From: an uncultured Lutibacter sp.
Lineage (GTDB): Bacteria; Bacteroidota; Bacteroidia; Flavobacteriales; Flavobacteriaceae
Reading direction: 5' to 3'
DNA: 64,000 nucleotides
Assembly (NCBI RefSeq): GCF_947495725.1
Contig: NZ_CANLZZ010000004.1
Location: 310,001-374,000, forward strand
Part shown: positions 42,828 through 52,578 of the stretch, piece by piece
Layout of the letters: every line of letters starts with the position of its first letter
How positions within the stretch are numbered: the first letter of the stretch is position 1
Notes under the pieces: model-generated
Databases searched by the model: none
Told to the model about the DNA's origin: nothing
Seen by the model: the letters and a program-made list of their open reading frames with translations, nothing else
Position numbers and translations under genes: made by a program

Positions 42828-44990
42828 TTAAAAGAATCTAGCTCTATTATCATTAATGTCTGCTGTTTCTTCTAGCACTTTATAAACTTGATTTCCTCTT
42901 CCTTGATATTCTGTTATAATTTTCTTTCTAAAAGAATCATAGTTTTCTAATTCAACAGGAGCGTCACGTTTTGTTACCTTCACAACAAATACTCCTTTTT
43001 CACCAGAAATTTTATCAGAAATTTCATTAATTTTTATTGTTGACATAGCCCCAACAACAGCAGGTTCATTTCCTACACCCGATAATAAAGGACTAGACAA
43101 ACTAACCGAAGATGCGCTTCTAACAGTAACTCCGCTATTTTTTGCAATTTCTTCTAAAGAAGACCCAGTCATTTTTTTCTCAATTAATCCTGCCTTTTTC
43201 TTTTCAATTAATTCTTTTCGAACTCCAGTTAATAAATCTGACGAAAATGATATACCATCTTCAGTATAAATATTACTTAAAACAGTAACTGCATATCCTC
43301 TTTTTCCATTAACATCAATGTCAAATCTTTTTGAGTCTCCTTTTTCTCTTTCCTCATTAAACGCCCAAGTAACCATTTGACGTTGCGCACCCAATCCTGG
43401 AATTACTTCTGACAAAGCTTTTAAATCCATTGCCGATTGAACTATGTATTTATTTTCTTCAGCTACTTCATTTATATCTTTTCCCTCTGCTAACATTGCA
43501 TTAAATGTTTCAGCCTGTTCAAAAATAATGTTTTCAGTTTCTTCTGAAGCCTCAATTAAACGAGCAAAGGTAGCCAGCTTCACAGCTTTCTCATATTTAG
43601 TTTGATCGTCTATTCTAATAATATGAAATCCAAATGCTGTCTCCACAATATCAATACTACCTTTTTTATTTTTATAAATAAAGTTTGCAAAATCTTTATC
43701 AAACGAAGCTGAAAATGCTTGATCTTTACGAACCCATCCAATATCTCCACCTTTACCTTTTGTTCCATCTGAATTAATTTCATCTGCAATTGATGTAAAT
43801 TTGGATTTATTATTTTTTACAAGAGCAAAAACACTATCTATAGTTTTTCTTGCTTGTTCTTTTGTTTTTGTAGAAGTTGATCTTGTTGTTCCTGCAAATG
43901 GAACAATAATATGGCTAGATTTTACAGAATCTGGTAATTGAATTGTTTCAACAACTTTTGATATTTTATAATAACCATTTTGTTTATAAGGACCAACAAC
44001 TATTCCTACTTCAGAATTAAATATTTCATCTGAAACTTCAGCATAAACTTGATTTTTGAACTTATATCCATTATCAATTCCTAAATCAGACTTGTTTTCG
44101 CTTAAAAATGCTTCATAATCTGTTGCATTTTTTAATCCAGCTATTTTAACTGTTGTTTTAGCAGCATTACTATACTCTTCTCTATCATTAATAAAGTTTT
44201 CAACTGTTTGTTTCGTTTCTGCGTCATCAGATTCAGAAGGAACTATATCAAATTTCACGTATTTTAAACTTCTTCCAGCTTCTGCCTTAAAACGTTTTTT
44301 ATTATTTTTTAAATATGCTTGAATTTCATCTCTAGATACAGATCCTAAACTATCAGGTATTGAAGCGTATGGCACATATACAAACTGTGCATCCATTTTG
44401 GTGTTATTAAACAAATAATCGCGTTCACCTTCTTTTAATGAAGCACCTAAACCTGCTCTTACCAATGATGTATATGCCTCTCTTTCTAAGTTTTGTTTAA
44501 TACTTTTTTCTGTAGCCAACCAACTTGTCCATGCTTGTGGATTACCAGCGTCTGCATCATCTTTCATATTAGCTATATATTCTTTAAGCTTTTCCTCATC
44601 AAATAAACCAGCCTCATTTTTAAATAATGGAGAATTCTGGATTTCGTTTAATGAAACCATTGCATCCCAAATATCCTTCTCTCCTACTACAATTCCAGCT
44701 TTTTCTAATTGGTCTTGAAAAACTTTTTCACCAACCATTCCTGTCCAAACTGCATTTACTGCTTGCATCTGTGAAACTCTGCCTCCATTTTGAGATCTAT
44801 AATTCTCAACTTGACGTGCAAATTCCTCTCTATCTATTTCCTCTCCATTGACCTCTCCAATAGCATTAATCTTACTGGTACTGAAAAATTGTTGTATAGA
44901 ACTTGGATCTAATACGAATGCAAAAAGTGCTAATCCTACAATTAGGATTAGAAACATTGAACGATCTCTAATTTTTGATAAAATTGCCAT
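42828..44990 (-). CDS. PpiD/SurA-like periplasmic peptidyl-prolyl isomerase
   Basis: The 720-residue protein has one N-terminal transmembrane helix (about 12-30, MFLILIVGLALFAFVL), a SurA_N-like helical domain with GEVNGEEIDREEF, and a parvulin (PpiC) domain at about 350-455 (SSHIIVPF, then KGGDIGWVRKDQAF and TAFGFHIIRIDD), followed by a second, less conserved parvulin-like part. It assists folding of exported proteins in the periplasm. It lies downstream of the CNNM-protein gene, at the end of the coaX run. Confidence 0.9.
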   Translation of the reverse strand: MAILSKIRDRSMFLILIVGLALFAFVLDPSSIQQFFSTSKINAIGEVNGEEIDREEFARQVENYRSQNGGRVSQMQAVNAVWTGMVGEKVFQDQLEKAGIVVGEKDIWDAMVSLNEIQNSPLFKNEAGLFDEEKLKEYIANMKDDADAGNPQAWTSWLATEKSIKQNLEREAYTSLVRAGLGASLKEGERDYLFNNTKMDAQFVYVPYASIPDSLGSVSRDEIQAYLKNNKKRFKAEAGRSLKYVKFDIVPSESDDAETKQTVENFINDREEYSNAAKTTVKIAGLKNATDYEAFLSENKSDLGIDNGYKFKNQVYAEVSDEIFNSEVGIVVGPYKQNGYYKISKVVETIQLPDSVKSSHIIVPFAGTTRSTSTKTKEQARKTIDSVFALVKNNKSKFTSIADEINSDGTKGKGGDIGWVRKDQAFSASFDKDFANFIYKNKKGSIDIVETAFGFHIIRIDDQTKYEKAVKLATFARLIEASEETENIIFEQAETFNAMLAEGKDINEVAEENKYIVQSAMDLKALSEVIPGLGAQRQMVTWAFNEEREKGDSKRFDIDVNGKRGYAVTVLSNIYTEDGISFSSDLLTGVRKELIEKKKAGLIEKKMTGSSLEEIAKNSGVTVRSASSVSLSSPLLSGVGNEPAVVGAMSTIKINEISDKISGEKGVFVVKVTKRDAPVELENYDSFRKKIITEYQGRGNQVYKVLEETADINDNRARFF

Positions 44991-45102
44991 TATATTATTT
45001 GTTTTATTATAGTGTGCGAAAATACAATTAAGTATTTAATTATGAAAGTGAAATTACCACAATTAACAGTAAAAATAGGAACTAATAAATTATACATTTA
45101 TT

Positions 45103-46368
45103 CTATTCAACTTTATCGATAATTTTTAGGTAAACTTCATTGATTTTTGATGAATCAACTCGTGTCATTTTAAATTGAAATTCATTAATTTCAATTATTT
45201 CTTCTTCTTTTGGAATATCTTCGTGATGATAAACTATAAAACCTCCCAAAGTTTCATAAGCTTCATTTTCTTCTATATTTAGATTATACGTTTCGTTTAT
45301 ATAATCAACCTCTAATCTTGCAGAAAATTCATATTCTCTATCATTAATTTTATTTTCAAGTAATTCTACAGTATCGTGTTCATCAATTATTTCCCCAAAT
45401 AATTCTTCTACAATATCTTCTACTGTTATAACACCCGAGGTTCCACCAAATTCATCTAAAACAACAGAGATGCTTCTCTTTTTTTTGGTTAACACATTTA
45501 AAACATTGTTTATCATCATACTTTCTGGAACAAATTCAACAGGAAGTAGTATGGACCTTATGTTTTTTGGTTTTTTAAATAACTCAAACGCATGAACATA
45601 TCCTAAAACATCATCTAAAGAAACTTTATATACAAGTATTTTTGAATACCCTGTTTCTATAAATAATTTTTTTAAATTAGTAATAGTCTCTCCTATTTCA
45701 ACGGCAACAACTTCGGTTCTAGGAATCATTATCTCCCTAGCTTTTAAATTGTTAAAATCTAATGCATTTTGAAAAATTTGAATTTCCGTATCTACATCCT
45801 CATAATCTTTTGCATTTTCTAATTGTTTTGTAATATAATTTCCCAATTCTATTTTGGTAAACTCTTTTTGCTCAACGTCTTTTGTTGAATTAAAAAAAGT
45901 TCTCAGAAAAAAATCTGATATAAAGGTTATAAAATTTGATATAAAATGAAAAATCACATAAAAAAAGTAGGCCAATGGTGCAAAAAACCAAAGCATTTCA
46001 TTAGCGTAAATTCGAAATATTGCTTTAGGTAAAAATTCGGCCGATACTAAAATTATAATAGTTGAAATTATTGTTTGAAGAAATAAAAGTGTAAATTCAT
46101 TAAAACTCTCAATGGGAAGTAATTGAATTAAAAATTCTCCCATAAAAAAACTATAAACCACAAGAGCTATATTATTACCAACCAACATGGTAGTAATAAA
46201 TTTGGAGGAGTTTGAAGTAAGCCTACTTAAAATTTTCGAGGTAAAACCTATTTTCTTTTTTTCAAGTTCAACTTGAAATTTATTAGCCGATACATATGCT
46301 ATCTCCATCCCCGAAAAAAAGGCAGAAAGCAATATAGATATTAATATTACAGCTATTTGAACCTCCAT
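45103..46368 (-). CDS. CNNM/CorC-type hemolysin family membrane protein
   Basis: The 421-residue protein has the CNNM (DUF21) domain with about four transmembrane helices (5-25, 57-80, 88-108 and 125-150), two CBS domains at about 205-330 (REIMIPRTEVVAVEIGE, then VVLDEFGGTSGVITVED), and a C-terminal CorC_HlyC domain (about 345-420). Relatives move or sense magnesium and cobalt; in gliding Bacteroidota the similar GldE exists, but assignment to it is not possible here. Its start codon directly follows the stop of the 64-residue gene upstream. Confidence 0.88.
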   Translation of the reverse strand: MEVQIAVILISILLSAFFSGMEIAYVSANKFQVELEKKKIGFTSKILSRLTSNSSKFITTMLVGNNIALVVYSFFMGEFLIQLLPIESFNEFTLLFLQTIISTIIILVSAEFLPKAIFRIYANEMLWFFAPLAYFFYVIFHFISNFITFISDFFLRTFFNSTKDVEQKEFTKIELGNYITKQLENAKDYEDVDTEIQIFQNALDFNNLKAREIMIPRTEVVAVEIGETITNLKKLFIETGYSKILVYKVSLDDVLGYVHAFELFKKPKNIRSILLPVEFVPESMMINNVLNVLTKKKRSISVVLDEFGGTSGVITVEDIVEELFGEIIDEHDTVELLENKINDREYEFSARLEVDYINETYNLNIEENEAYETLGGFIVYHHEDIPKEEEIIEINEFQFKMTRVDSSKINEVYLKIIDKVE

Positions 46369-46563
46369 TTAATCTTTAGTCCTATTTTCCATTCTAGCTC
46401 TAAATCTTTTCTTAAAGAAATACATAAAAATCGCTAAAATTGCAAAAACCAATAGTAAATAAGATCTAGATCTATCCGTATTCCAATTTAATACAGTTTC
46501 TACTAAGAACACAACGGCAATAATTAAGTAACCGTATTCAAATATTTTGGAAATATTTTTCAT
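46369..46563 (-). CDS. Small membrane protein
   Basis: The 64-residue product has two hydrophobic segments, about 8-24 (FEYGYLIIAVVFLVETV) and 33-50 (RSYLLLVFAILAIFMYFF), and a basic tail (KKRFRARMENRTKD). Its stop abuts the start of the CNNM gene and its start is 3 bp after lptC, so it is translated as part of that operon. The function is unknown; it is conserved in position in related organisms as far as I recall. Confidence 0.75.
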   Translation of the reverse strand: MKNISKIFEYGYLIIAVVFLVETVLNWNTDRSRSYLLLVFAILAIFMYFFKKRFRARMENRTKD

Positions 46564-46566
46564 AAT

Positions 46567-47127
46567 TTATTCGTTTAATTTAATAACTCCACTTTGATTT
46601 TTAACCCACCAAATATCTAAATCTTCTGAAGCTTCGAAACCAGTTCCATAAATGGTATCTGTTTCAGTGTAAAATACAAATCTTTTTTCAGTAAAAAAAT
46701 AATGTGTTTTTTGATCCCAATAAATTTCTGAAGTCTCTAATTTATTCTTTTTTGAATAATTAATTATTACAACATTATTTCTTATTTCAGAAACTTCTGT
46801 CTTATCGTAGCTTTTTGCATAATCTCCTTTTATAGAAGTAGAATCACCATTTTTTTCAATTGTGGTTATATAAATACCTTCCGGAAATTCTGAATACGGA
46901 TGTTCTTCTCTATTTCTAAAATCGAGCATAATTGGAGATTTCATTTTAACATCCACCCTACCAGAGTCTGTATGTTTCATATAAATATCCTTAGCTACTC
47001 CAATGGGTAAATTTTTATCAGCTAAAAAATCTCTCACTTCTTTAGCGTCGTTAGTACATGAAAAAAACATTGCTATTGAAAATACAATAGCAATGTTTCT
47101 TACATTATGTACAATTGATTTTGTCAT
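46567..47127 (-). CDS. lptC: LPS export protein LptC, lipoprotein form
   Basis: The 186-residue protein has a lipoprotein-like N-terminus (IAMFFSC, Cys24) and a beta-jellyroll LptC domain, with DVKMKSPIMLDFRN, YSEFPEGIYI, KGDYAKSYDKTEVSEIRNNV and KLETSEIYWDQKTHYFFTEK. LptC links the inner-membrane Lpt ABC transporter to LptA in lipopolysaccharide export. Its ATPase and permease partners are not in this window. Confidence 0.88.
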   Translation of the reverse strand: MTKSIVHNVRNIAIVFSIAMFFSCTNDAKEVRDFLADKNLPIGVAKDIYMKHTDSGRVDVKMKSPIMLDFRNREEHPYSEFPEGIYITTIEKNGDSTSIKGDYAKSYDKTEVSEIRNNVVIINYSKKNKLETSEIYWDQKTHYFFTEKRFVFYTETDTIYGTGFEASEDLDIWWVKNQSGVIKLNE

Positions 47128-47167
47128 ATAACAAATATAATCAATTATAATATTTTAATTAAAATTA

Positions 47168-48517
47168 TTAAGGAACTCTAACTGTTTCATTTATCCAACA
47201 TCCTATTTTATGTGATGTTCCAGATTTAACACCTGCAACAAATAAATCTTTTGTAGTAGGAATATTACCCGAATAAGAATTTATAAATCTATTGGCAAGA
47301 GAACTAATACTAGGATCAATTGCTTTTGCTTTTCTAGCTTTATTTAATGCTGCCACATATACCATTCTTTTTGAAACAATATCAGTTCCACAAGAGTTTG
47401 CACTAGATGCATACATACTTCCTATTAACAAGTAGGCTTTACCCATTGTTGGCTGTTGTTCTAAAGCTTGGTAGCAATAACTTCTTGCTTCAGACTTTCT
47501 TCCTTTTTTACTAAGAATTTGTGCTACTTTATATAAGTGACCCGCCTTTTTGTAAGTATCGGTTTCTTGATCAACCGCTTTTTTAAAGTATTCCATTGCC
47601 TTATTTGTTTCACCATTCTTCATTAAAATACCAGCGTAAAATACAGAGGCCTGAGGAGAAGGATCGGCATGAACATAAGCCTCAACTAACTGATCATAAA
47701 GTGGATCGTCTGTACATTCTTTATTATACATTCTCGATACAGCTCTTTTTAACCAAATACCATCATTTTTAAATTTATCAAAGTTCTTTCTATTAAAAGG
47801 AATTAATCGTTCACACGTAGATATAGAAGCAAGTTTTTGATCTAATCCACTTTCTACAATAGATAAATTTGTTGTTAATTGTTGATAAATTTTTCTGTTT
47901 TTAACATCTTTTGATGAAATTTTTGTAGAATCTTTTGCATTAATTGCTCCAATTTTTTTTGCGTAATATTCTCTTTTTAATTCAATAGCTTCTCCAACTT
48001 CATCATAGGTATCAAATACTTTTTGAGTGTCAGAATCTTTATATTTATTTAAAATAATATCAAAATAACTGTAAATGTTTTTTGGTGAAAGTTCTGTTGG
48101 ATCTAATTTAAAAGTTTGCTCTAATAATCCGTAAACAACGTCTTCAGATGAACCTGCTTCAGCTTCAAAAGTTGCCATCTTATCTAAAACATCTGCTTTA
48201 TCTTTTGGAAAATGCTCTAATCTTTGTTTGAAAACTCTTCTTACAACATCCGCAGCAGCAGCTTTATCTGCAGGAGCTGCATTTTCAAATTTATGCTCTG
48301 CTATTTTGACTCCATACTTATAAATATTAACAGATAAAGTTGGACAGTTATCCATACACCACATCCAGTTTTCATAAGCATTATCATAATTTTTTGCGTT
48401 GTAATCTCCTTTAAAAAGGTTATACTTTATAGTACAATCTGCATTAGCTTGTGCAAATACAATGGGTGTTGATACTAATAAAAATAATAAGGTTACTACA
48501 TGTCTCATTTTTTTCAT
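47168..48517 (-). CDS. Secreted tetratricopeptide-repeat protein
   Basis: The 449-residue protein has a signal peptide (about 1-22, ending VFAQ) and helical repeats, for example NAKNYDNAYENWMWCMDNCP at about 36-54 and KNGETNKAMEYFKKAVDQE near 302-320, then KAYLLIGSMYASSANSCGTD. Six or so Cys residues are present. It lies between the FadL-like barrel gene and lptC in one envelope-biogenesis run, so it probably sits in the periplasm; the function is unknown. Confidence 0.8.
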   Translation of the reverse strand: MKKMRHVVTLLFLLVSTPIVFAQANADCTIKYNLFKGDYNAKNYDNAYENWMWCMDNCPTLSVNIYKYGVKIAEHKFENAAPADKAAAADVVRRVFKQRLEHFPKDKADVLDKMATFEAEAGSSEDVVYGLLEQTFKLDPTELSPKNIYSYFDIILNKYKDSDTQKVFDTYDEVGEAIELKREYYAKKIGAINAKDSTKISSKDVKNRKIYQQLTTNLSIVESGLDQKLASISTCERLIPFNRKNFDKFKNDGIWLKRAVSRMYNKECTDDPLYDQLVEAYVHADPSPQASVFYAGILMKNGETNKAMEYFKKAVDQETDTYKKAGHLYKVAQILSKKGRKSEARSYCYQALEQQPTMGKAYLLIGSMYASSANSCGTDIVSKRMVYVAALNKARKAKAIDPSISSLANRFINSYSGNIPTTKDLFVAGVKSGTSHKIGCWINETVRVP

Positions 48518-48532
48518 TTCTCTAATTTTTAA

Positions 48533-49810
48533 TTAAAATATTTCTCGTTTTTTAAACCATTTATCATTTAATGAAAAACTCAATCTAAAATTCATATAAT
48601 TTTCCTGAATTAATCCATTAGTAATTTTTCCTCTTTTTCCAAATTCGAATCCAAGATTTAAGTTAGATAACTGATTACTTACTGGTAACCCTACTCCAAA
48701 AGATATGCCAAAATCGTCAATTGGTGTAAAATCACTACCAACTCCATCTCCATTAACCTTTAAACCTGTTTTTTCAAACTTTAATCCAGCTCTATAAGTT
48801 ACTCTTTCCCAGTAACTTGTAATTGACGTAAACTTTGGAGTATAAAATCCTCCAATTGAAATTTTACTGTATTTGTCGTATGCTATTCTTGAATAATTTG
48901 CATTTACACTTCCTTCTAACTCTATAGCTTCCTGAAAACTATAATCGACACCAGCAAACCATTTATTTTCTCGTCCAACTCCAATACCAACAGAAGATTT
49001 TAAAGGTGACTTTATTAACCCTTTACTTTCTAGGCTTAAAATTGTATCTCTTGGAACACCTGCCGCAGATAAAGAATAAATATTTTCCTTCCCATCTGTA
49101 TCAGTTTCAGATTCTATTTCAAAATTCGCTCCTAAATGAAAATTCAATTTATCATTTAATTTAGTTATGTATTGAAATCCACCGTTCAACGCAAATCCTT
49201 TTACAGTAGAAATAGTTTCATATTTTGTTCCTAAAGAAGCGCCTTTTAATTGATTTACAATACTGTTTTCAACTTCTCCAAAAATATAATTTCCTTGAAG
49301 ACCAACACTAAGTCCTTTAAATGGTTGAATTCCAAAACCTAAAAATACCTTATTCGTACCTCCTTCTCCTTCATAAATTGAAACTTCAGATAGTTCATTC
49401 TCAGAATCATATATACTTGATGTTAAAGAATAACCAACGGATGAGTTTGGCATTAAACCAAACGATAATCCAGCTTTTTCACTTAATGGGATTCCCATAG
49501 CTAAATAGGAAAGGTACGTAGCAGAACCTGCCTCTGAATCAACACCATCTTTAGCTGTTATATTTATGTTTTCAATTCCAAGTGTATAGGTTGTAAATTT
49601 TAGACCCGATAATGATGCTGGATTGGATAAGTTTAAACGAAAAGCTTCATTTAATGAAACTCCAATTCCACCCATACTAATTTGATCAACAGTATTTGTA
49701 TTGTTTTTATCTCCAATACCAAAAAAAGAATATGCCGAGGCATTATTTTTTTGAGCAAAACTGATAACCGATATAAATAGTGTTAAAACTACTATTATTT
49801 TTTTTATCAT
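48533..49810 (-). CDS. Outer-membrane beta-barrel protein (FadL/PorV-like)
   Basis: The 425-residue protein has a signal peptide (about 1-20, ending SFAQ) and a start NNASAYSFFGIGDKNN, then GGIGVSLNEAFRLNLSNPASL, the N-P-A block typical of OMPP1/FadL-like barrels. The rest alternates beta strands. In Bacteroidota such proteins include PorV-like members and transporters of hydrophobic compounds. Its start directly follows the coaX stop, and the TPR gene follows 15 bp later. Confidence 0.75.
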   Translation of the reverse strand: MIKKIIVVLTLFISVISFAQKNNASAYSFFGIGDKNNTNTVDQISMGGIGVSLNEAFRLNLSNPASLSGLKFTTYTLGIENINITAKDGVDSEAGSATYLSYLAMGIPLSEKAGLSFGLMPNSSVGYSLTSSIYDSENELSEVSIYEGEGGTNKVFLGFGIQPFKGLSVGLQGNYIFGEVENSIVNQLKGASLGTKYETISTVKGFALNGGFQYITKLNDKLNFHLGANFEIESETDTDGKENIYSLSAAGVPRDTILSLESKGLIKSPLKSSVGIGVGRENKWFAGVDYSFQEAIELEGSVNANYSRIAYDKYSKISIGGFYTPKFTSITSYWERVTYRAGLKFEKTGLKVNGDGVGSDFTPIDDFGISFGVGLPVSNQLSNLNLGFEFGKRGKITNGLIQENYMNFRLSFSLNDKWFKKREIF

Positions 49811-50536
49811 TTATTTTAAATTATAGGTCAAAATTGTATTTAATCCTTCTAGCAAAAAATTAGGATTGGCAAATATGCTATTTTTTAATTTATTTGACAA
49901 GAATTTAGCATCTCCTCCTGTTAAAACTACTGTTAAATCTCTATTTTTTTTTCTATAATCAAAAATTGAACCATCAATTTCATTTATAATGCCATTAATT
50001 ACTCCCGAGTGAATACTGCTTTCGGTTGAATTTCCAATTAATTCTATTGAAAAAATAGGTTCAAGAAGTGGTAATTTTTTTGTGAACATATTAAGTGCCA
50101 TATACCTCATTTTTAAACCTGGTGAAATGGCTCCTCCAAAATAGCATTTAATACTATTAACAAAATCATAGGTTATACAAGTACCTGCATCAATTATTAA
50201 AACATTTTTATTTTTAAACTTTGAAACTGCAGCCGAAACCAAAGCAATTCTATCTACTCCAAGCGTTTTTGGTGTTGAATAATTGTTTTTAAATGGAATT
50301 TTAGTGTCAGAATTCAACTCTATTAGCTTAATTTTTGATTTTATTTCTTCAATTTCATTTTTTTTTACATTTCCAACCGAAGAAATTATTCCACTTGTAC
50401 AATTGTATTTTTCAATTAAAACAATTGCAGTATGAAGAAGATTTTTCTCTGTAATCACTTCATTATAAATTAATTCACTATTATTAAAAACAGCAATTTT
50501 AATTCTAGTATTTCCTATATCGATTATTAAATGCAT
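49811..50536 (-). CDS. coaX: Type III pantothenate kinase
   Basis: The 241-residue enzyme catalyses the first step of coenzyme A synthesis, phosphorylating pantothenate. The ASKHA-fold motifs are IIDIGNTRIKIAVF at 4-17, TLGVDRIALVSAA and LIIDAGTCITYDF, with GGAISPGLKMR. It is the first gene of the run that includes the barrel, TPR, lptC, CNNM and PPIase genes. Confidence 0.93.
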   Translation of the reverse strand: MHLIIDIGNTRIKIAVFNNSELIYNEVITEKNLLHTAIVLIEKYNCTSGIISSVGNVKKNEIEEIKSKIKLIELNSDTKIPFKNNYSTPKTLGVDRIALVSAAVSKFKNKNVLIIDAGTCITYDFVNSIKCYFGGAISPGLKMRYMALNMFTKKLPLLEPIFSIELIGNSTESSIHSGVINGIINEIDGSIFDYRKKNRDLTVVLTGGDAKFLSNKLKNSIFANPNFLLEGLNTILTYNLK

Positions 50537-50586
50537 TAAGTTTTTTTAACAAGTATCAAAAATACGACAGATTTTTTAAAAAATGT

Positions 50587-50618
50587 TTGGTTTAGTATAA
50601 AAAATACATTTATATTTG
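50587..50618 (+). promoter_or_regulatory. Promoter of tRNA-Phe
   Basis: TTG at 50587-50589 and TATATTTG at 50611-50618, with 21 bp between them, form a full Bacteroidota -33/-7 promoter. The tRNA begins 16 bp further on. Confidence 0.75.
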
Positions 50619-50634
50619 CATCCGCTAACGCAAT

Positions 50635-50710
50635 GGTGCCTTAGCTCAGTTGGTAGAGCAAAGGACTGAAAATCCTTGTGTCCCTGGTTCGATTCCTGGA
50701 GGCACCACCA
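50635..50710 (+). tRNA. tRNA-Phe (GAA)
   Basis: The cloverleaf has acceptor stem GGTGCCT/AGGCACC, D-arm AGCTCAGTTGG, anticodon stem AAGGA/TCCTT around CTGAAAA (anticodon GAA), and T-arm GGTTCGATTCC. The terminal ACCA is encoded, unlike the tRNA-Thr in this window. Confidence 0.96.
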
Positions 50711-50711
50711 T

Positions 50712-50740
50712 AAAAACCCGAACAAAAGTTCGGGTTTTTT
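50712..50740 (+). terminator. Terminator after tRNA-Phe
   Basis: AAAAACCCGAAC (50712-50723) and GTTCGGGTTTTTT (50728-50740) pair around AAAA and end in a T-run, 1 bp after the tRNA. Confidence 0.9.
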
Positions 50741-50762
50741 AATTTTACATATAGTATAAAAA

Positions 50763-50791
50763 AAAACCTGTTGATAATTTCAACAGGTTTT
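50763..50791. terminator. Terminator of the acidic 98-residue gene
   Basis: AAAACCTGTTGA (50763-50774) and TCAACAGGTTTT (50780-50791) pair around TAATT, with A and T runs on both sides, between the tRNA and the minus-strand gene ending at 50815. Confidence 0.85.
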
Positions 50792-50814
50792 TTTATGGCT
50801 TATATTTTTTTTAA

Positions 50815-51111
50815 TTAATCATCTAAATCAGCTTCTAAATCTACATCATCCACTGAAATATCTAAATCATCGTTAATTTCTGTATCTTCTTCTTCTTCTT
50901 CATAATTATCCATTGAATCGGCTAATTCTTCGCTTATTTTAACCAAATAAATGGTATCCTCTGTTTTTACTTCAACCGCATCAACAAATTGACCTTTATG
51001 ATTTGTAAAATGGACAATATCTCTAATTCCGTATCCGTCAGGAAATTTTTCTACCAATAAATTTAATATTTCTGGTGTTAATTTTTTATAATCTACTATT
51101 ATCCTCTTCAA
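50815..51111 (-). CDS. Small conserved protein with acidic tail
   Basis: The 98-residue protein reads RIIVDYKKLTPEILNLLVEK, then FPDGYGIRDIVHF, VDAVEVKTEDTIYLVKIS, and ends in a strongly acidic tail (about 68-98, EEEEEDTEINDDLDISVDD). The only start that keeps the N-terminal block is a TTG at 51111; no ATG occurs in frame before residue 67. The globular part resembles a small family that I recall in Flavobacteriaceae. The function is unknown. Confidence 0.7.
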   Translation of the reverse strand: MKRIIVDYKKLTPEILNLLVEKFPDGYGIRDIVHFTNHKGQFVDAVEVKTEDTIYLVKISEELADSMDNYEEEEEDTEINDDLDISVDDVDLEADLDD

Positions 51112-51257
51112 AATAAATATGTTATAATTAGACTTAAAACTGTAATAATTACACTAAAAATGTAATTTCAATTTCTCAAATATAAAAAAATAAATGAATG
51201 AATAAATAAAGTAAATAAAAAAAAACTAAATTTATTTTAAACAAAAAAGACATAAAA

Positions 51258-51281
51258 AAAACCAAGATTCCTCTTGGTTTT
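51258..51281 (-). terminator. Terminator after the rluB-type gene
   Basis: AAAACCAAGA (51258-51267) and TCTTGGTTTT (51272-51281) pair perfectly around TTCC with flanking A/T runs, 22 bp beyond the stop at 51304. Confidence 0.8.
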
Positions 51282-51303
51282 AGACTTAGATTAATGATCT
51301 GTT

Positions 51304-52269
51304 TTACAACATTTTAAGATTATTAACTTCCATCTCTGTTAAATATCTCCAATGTCCTCTTGGTAAATCTTTTTTTGTTAATCCTGCAAAAATAACGCGA
51401 TCTAATTTTGAAACGCTATAATTAAAATGTTCAAAAATTCTTCTTACAATTCTATTTCTACCAGAATGAATTTTAACACCAACTTCATTTTTCGGTTGAT
51501 TTAATATATAGGATATTTCATCAACTTGAATCCTACGTTCATCAAGTATAAAACCTTCGGCTATTTTATTCAAATCTGAATTGCTTAATTTCTTATCTAA
51601 TGTAGCGTGGTATATTTTTTGAATATTATGCTTAGGATGTGTTAATTTTTTGGCAAGCTCTCCATCATTTGTAAACAATAAAAGTCCTGTTGTATTTCTA
51701 TCTAACCTTCCAACTGGATATATACGTTCCTTTGATGCATTTGAAACAAGATCCATTACCGTTTTTCGCCCTCTATCATCTTCCATTGTGGTTATGAAAT
51801 TCTTTGGCTTATTAAGTAAAACATATCTCTTTTTTTCTGGACTTATTAAAGATCCATCAAATCTTACTTCATCGGTTGGCATAACCTTATACCCCATTTC
51901 GGAAATTATTTTACCATTAACAGTGGCATTTCCAGCAGCAATAAAAACATCTGCCTCTCTCCTTGAACATATTCCTGAATTTGAAATATACTTATTTAAG
52001 CGAATTCCCTCGCTTTCATTAGAAATACTTACTTGTTTAGGCTTACTTCTTTCCTTATCTTTATCTACAAATTTTCTTTTTGTGTCAAATTTTTTATTTG
52101 AAAAATTTTGAGATCCTCCCCTAGTATCAGAATCAGTAGATTTTTTAAAAGGTTTTGATTTTGAATGATCTGAAAATTTTCTATTCCCTCCAGATTTACT
52201 TGTTGAAGATTTTTGAGGACTCTTTTTTCCTTGGTGTCGTCCTCTCGACGAGTTTTTATTAGAATTCAT
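51304..52269 (-). CDS. 23S rRNA pseudouridine synthase (RluB/RsuA family) with disordered N-terminus
   Basis: From ATG 52269 the product has 321 residues. The first 80 or so are Lys/Ser/Arg-rich and disordered (RGRHQGKKSPQKSSTSKSGG). An S4 RNA-binding domain follows at about 88-135 (IRLNKYISNSGICSRREADVF), then the synthase domain with catalytic Asp190 in VGRLDRNTTGLLLFTNDG. The C-terminal VGVKIHSGRNRIVRRIFEHF is also typical. It modifies rRNA, probably 23S. A -7 box at 52285-52292 covers an in-frame TTG upstream, so ATG 52269 is preferred. Confidence 0.9.
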   Translation of the reverse strand: MNSNKNSSRGRHQGKKSPQKSSTSKSGGNRKFSDHSKSKPFKKSTDSDTRGGSQNFSNKKFDTKRKFVDKDKERSKPKQVSISNESEGIRLNKYISNSGICSRREADVFIAAGNATVNGKIISEMGYKVMPTDEVRFDGSLISPEKKRYVLLNKPKNFITTMEDDRGRKTVMDLVSNASKERIYPVGRLDRNTTGLLLFTNDGELAKKLTHPKHNIQKIYHATLDKKLSNSDLNKIAEGFILDERRIQVDEISYILNQPKNEVGVKIHSGRNRIVRRIFEHFNYSVSKLDRVIFAGLTKKDLPRGHWRYLTEMEVNNLKML

Positions 52270-52284
52270 TATTTTAATTTTTTG

Positions 52285-52292
52285 CAAAAGTA
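52285..52292 (-). promoter_or_regulatory. -7 box of the rRNA pseudouridine synthase gene
   Basis: TACTTTTG on the minus strand matches TAnnTTTG, with 15 bp between it and ATG 52269. The mRNA leader would be only about 9 nt. Confidence 0.6.
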
Positions 52293-52578
52293 TATCTAAT
52301 CTTCTTATAAAAAAAATAACATTTCAAAAATTACAACGGTAACAAATTATAAAACAGATTGATATAGAGGTATAAACACTAAAATTAAATTATTATAAAC
52401 AACTACATTTTTTACACTATTATTACTTATTTAAACTATTAGCTTTTCACAAACTAAAACAAAAAATTTTACAAGTAGCTTTAAAAGACAAAAAATTCAA
52501 GATAATATGTGGTAGCTAAGAGCAACAAACAAGGAATACAGATTTAAATTTAGTTGATAGTTTAAAATAATATCTCTT
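52293..52578. other. Non-coding stretch downstream of the UbiA-type gene
   Basis: I find nothing to support a gene, terminator or repeat in these 286 AT-rich bases; with the leader they form a spacer of about 309 bases. Confidence 0.4.

Noticed and set aside
51650-52111. 153-codon open frame opposite the rRNA pseudouridine synthase gene
   Set aside because: It lies entirely on the antisense strand of a clear gene and has no family motif.
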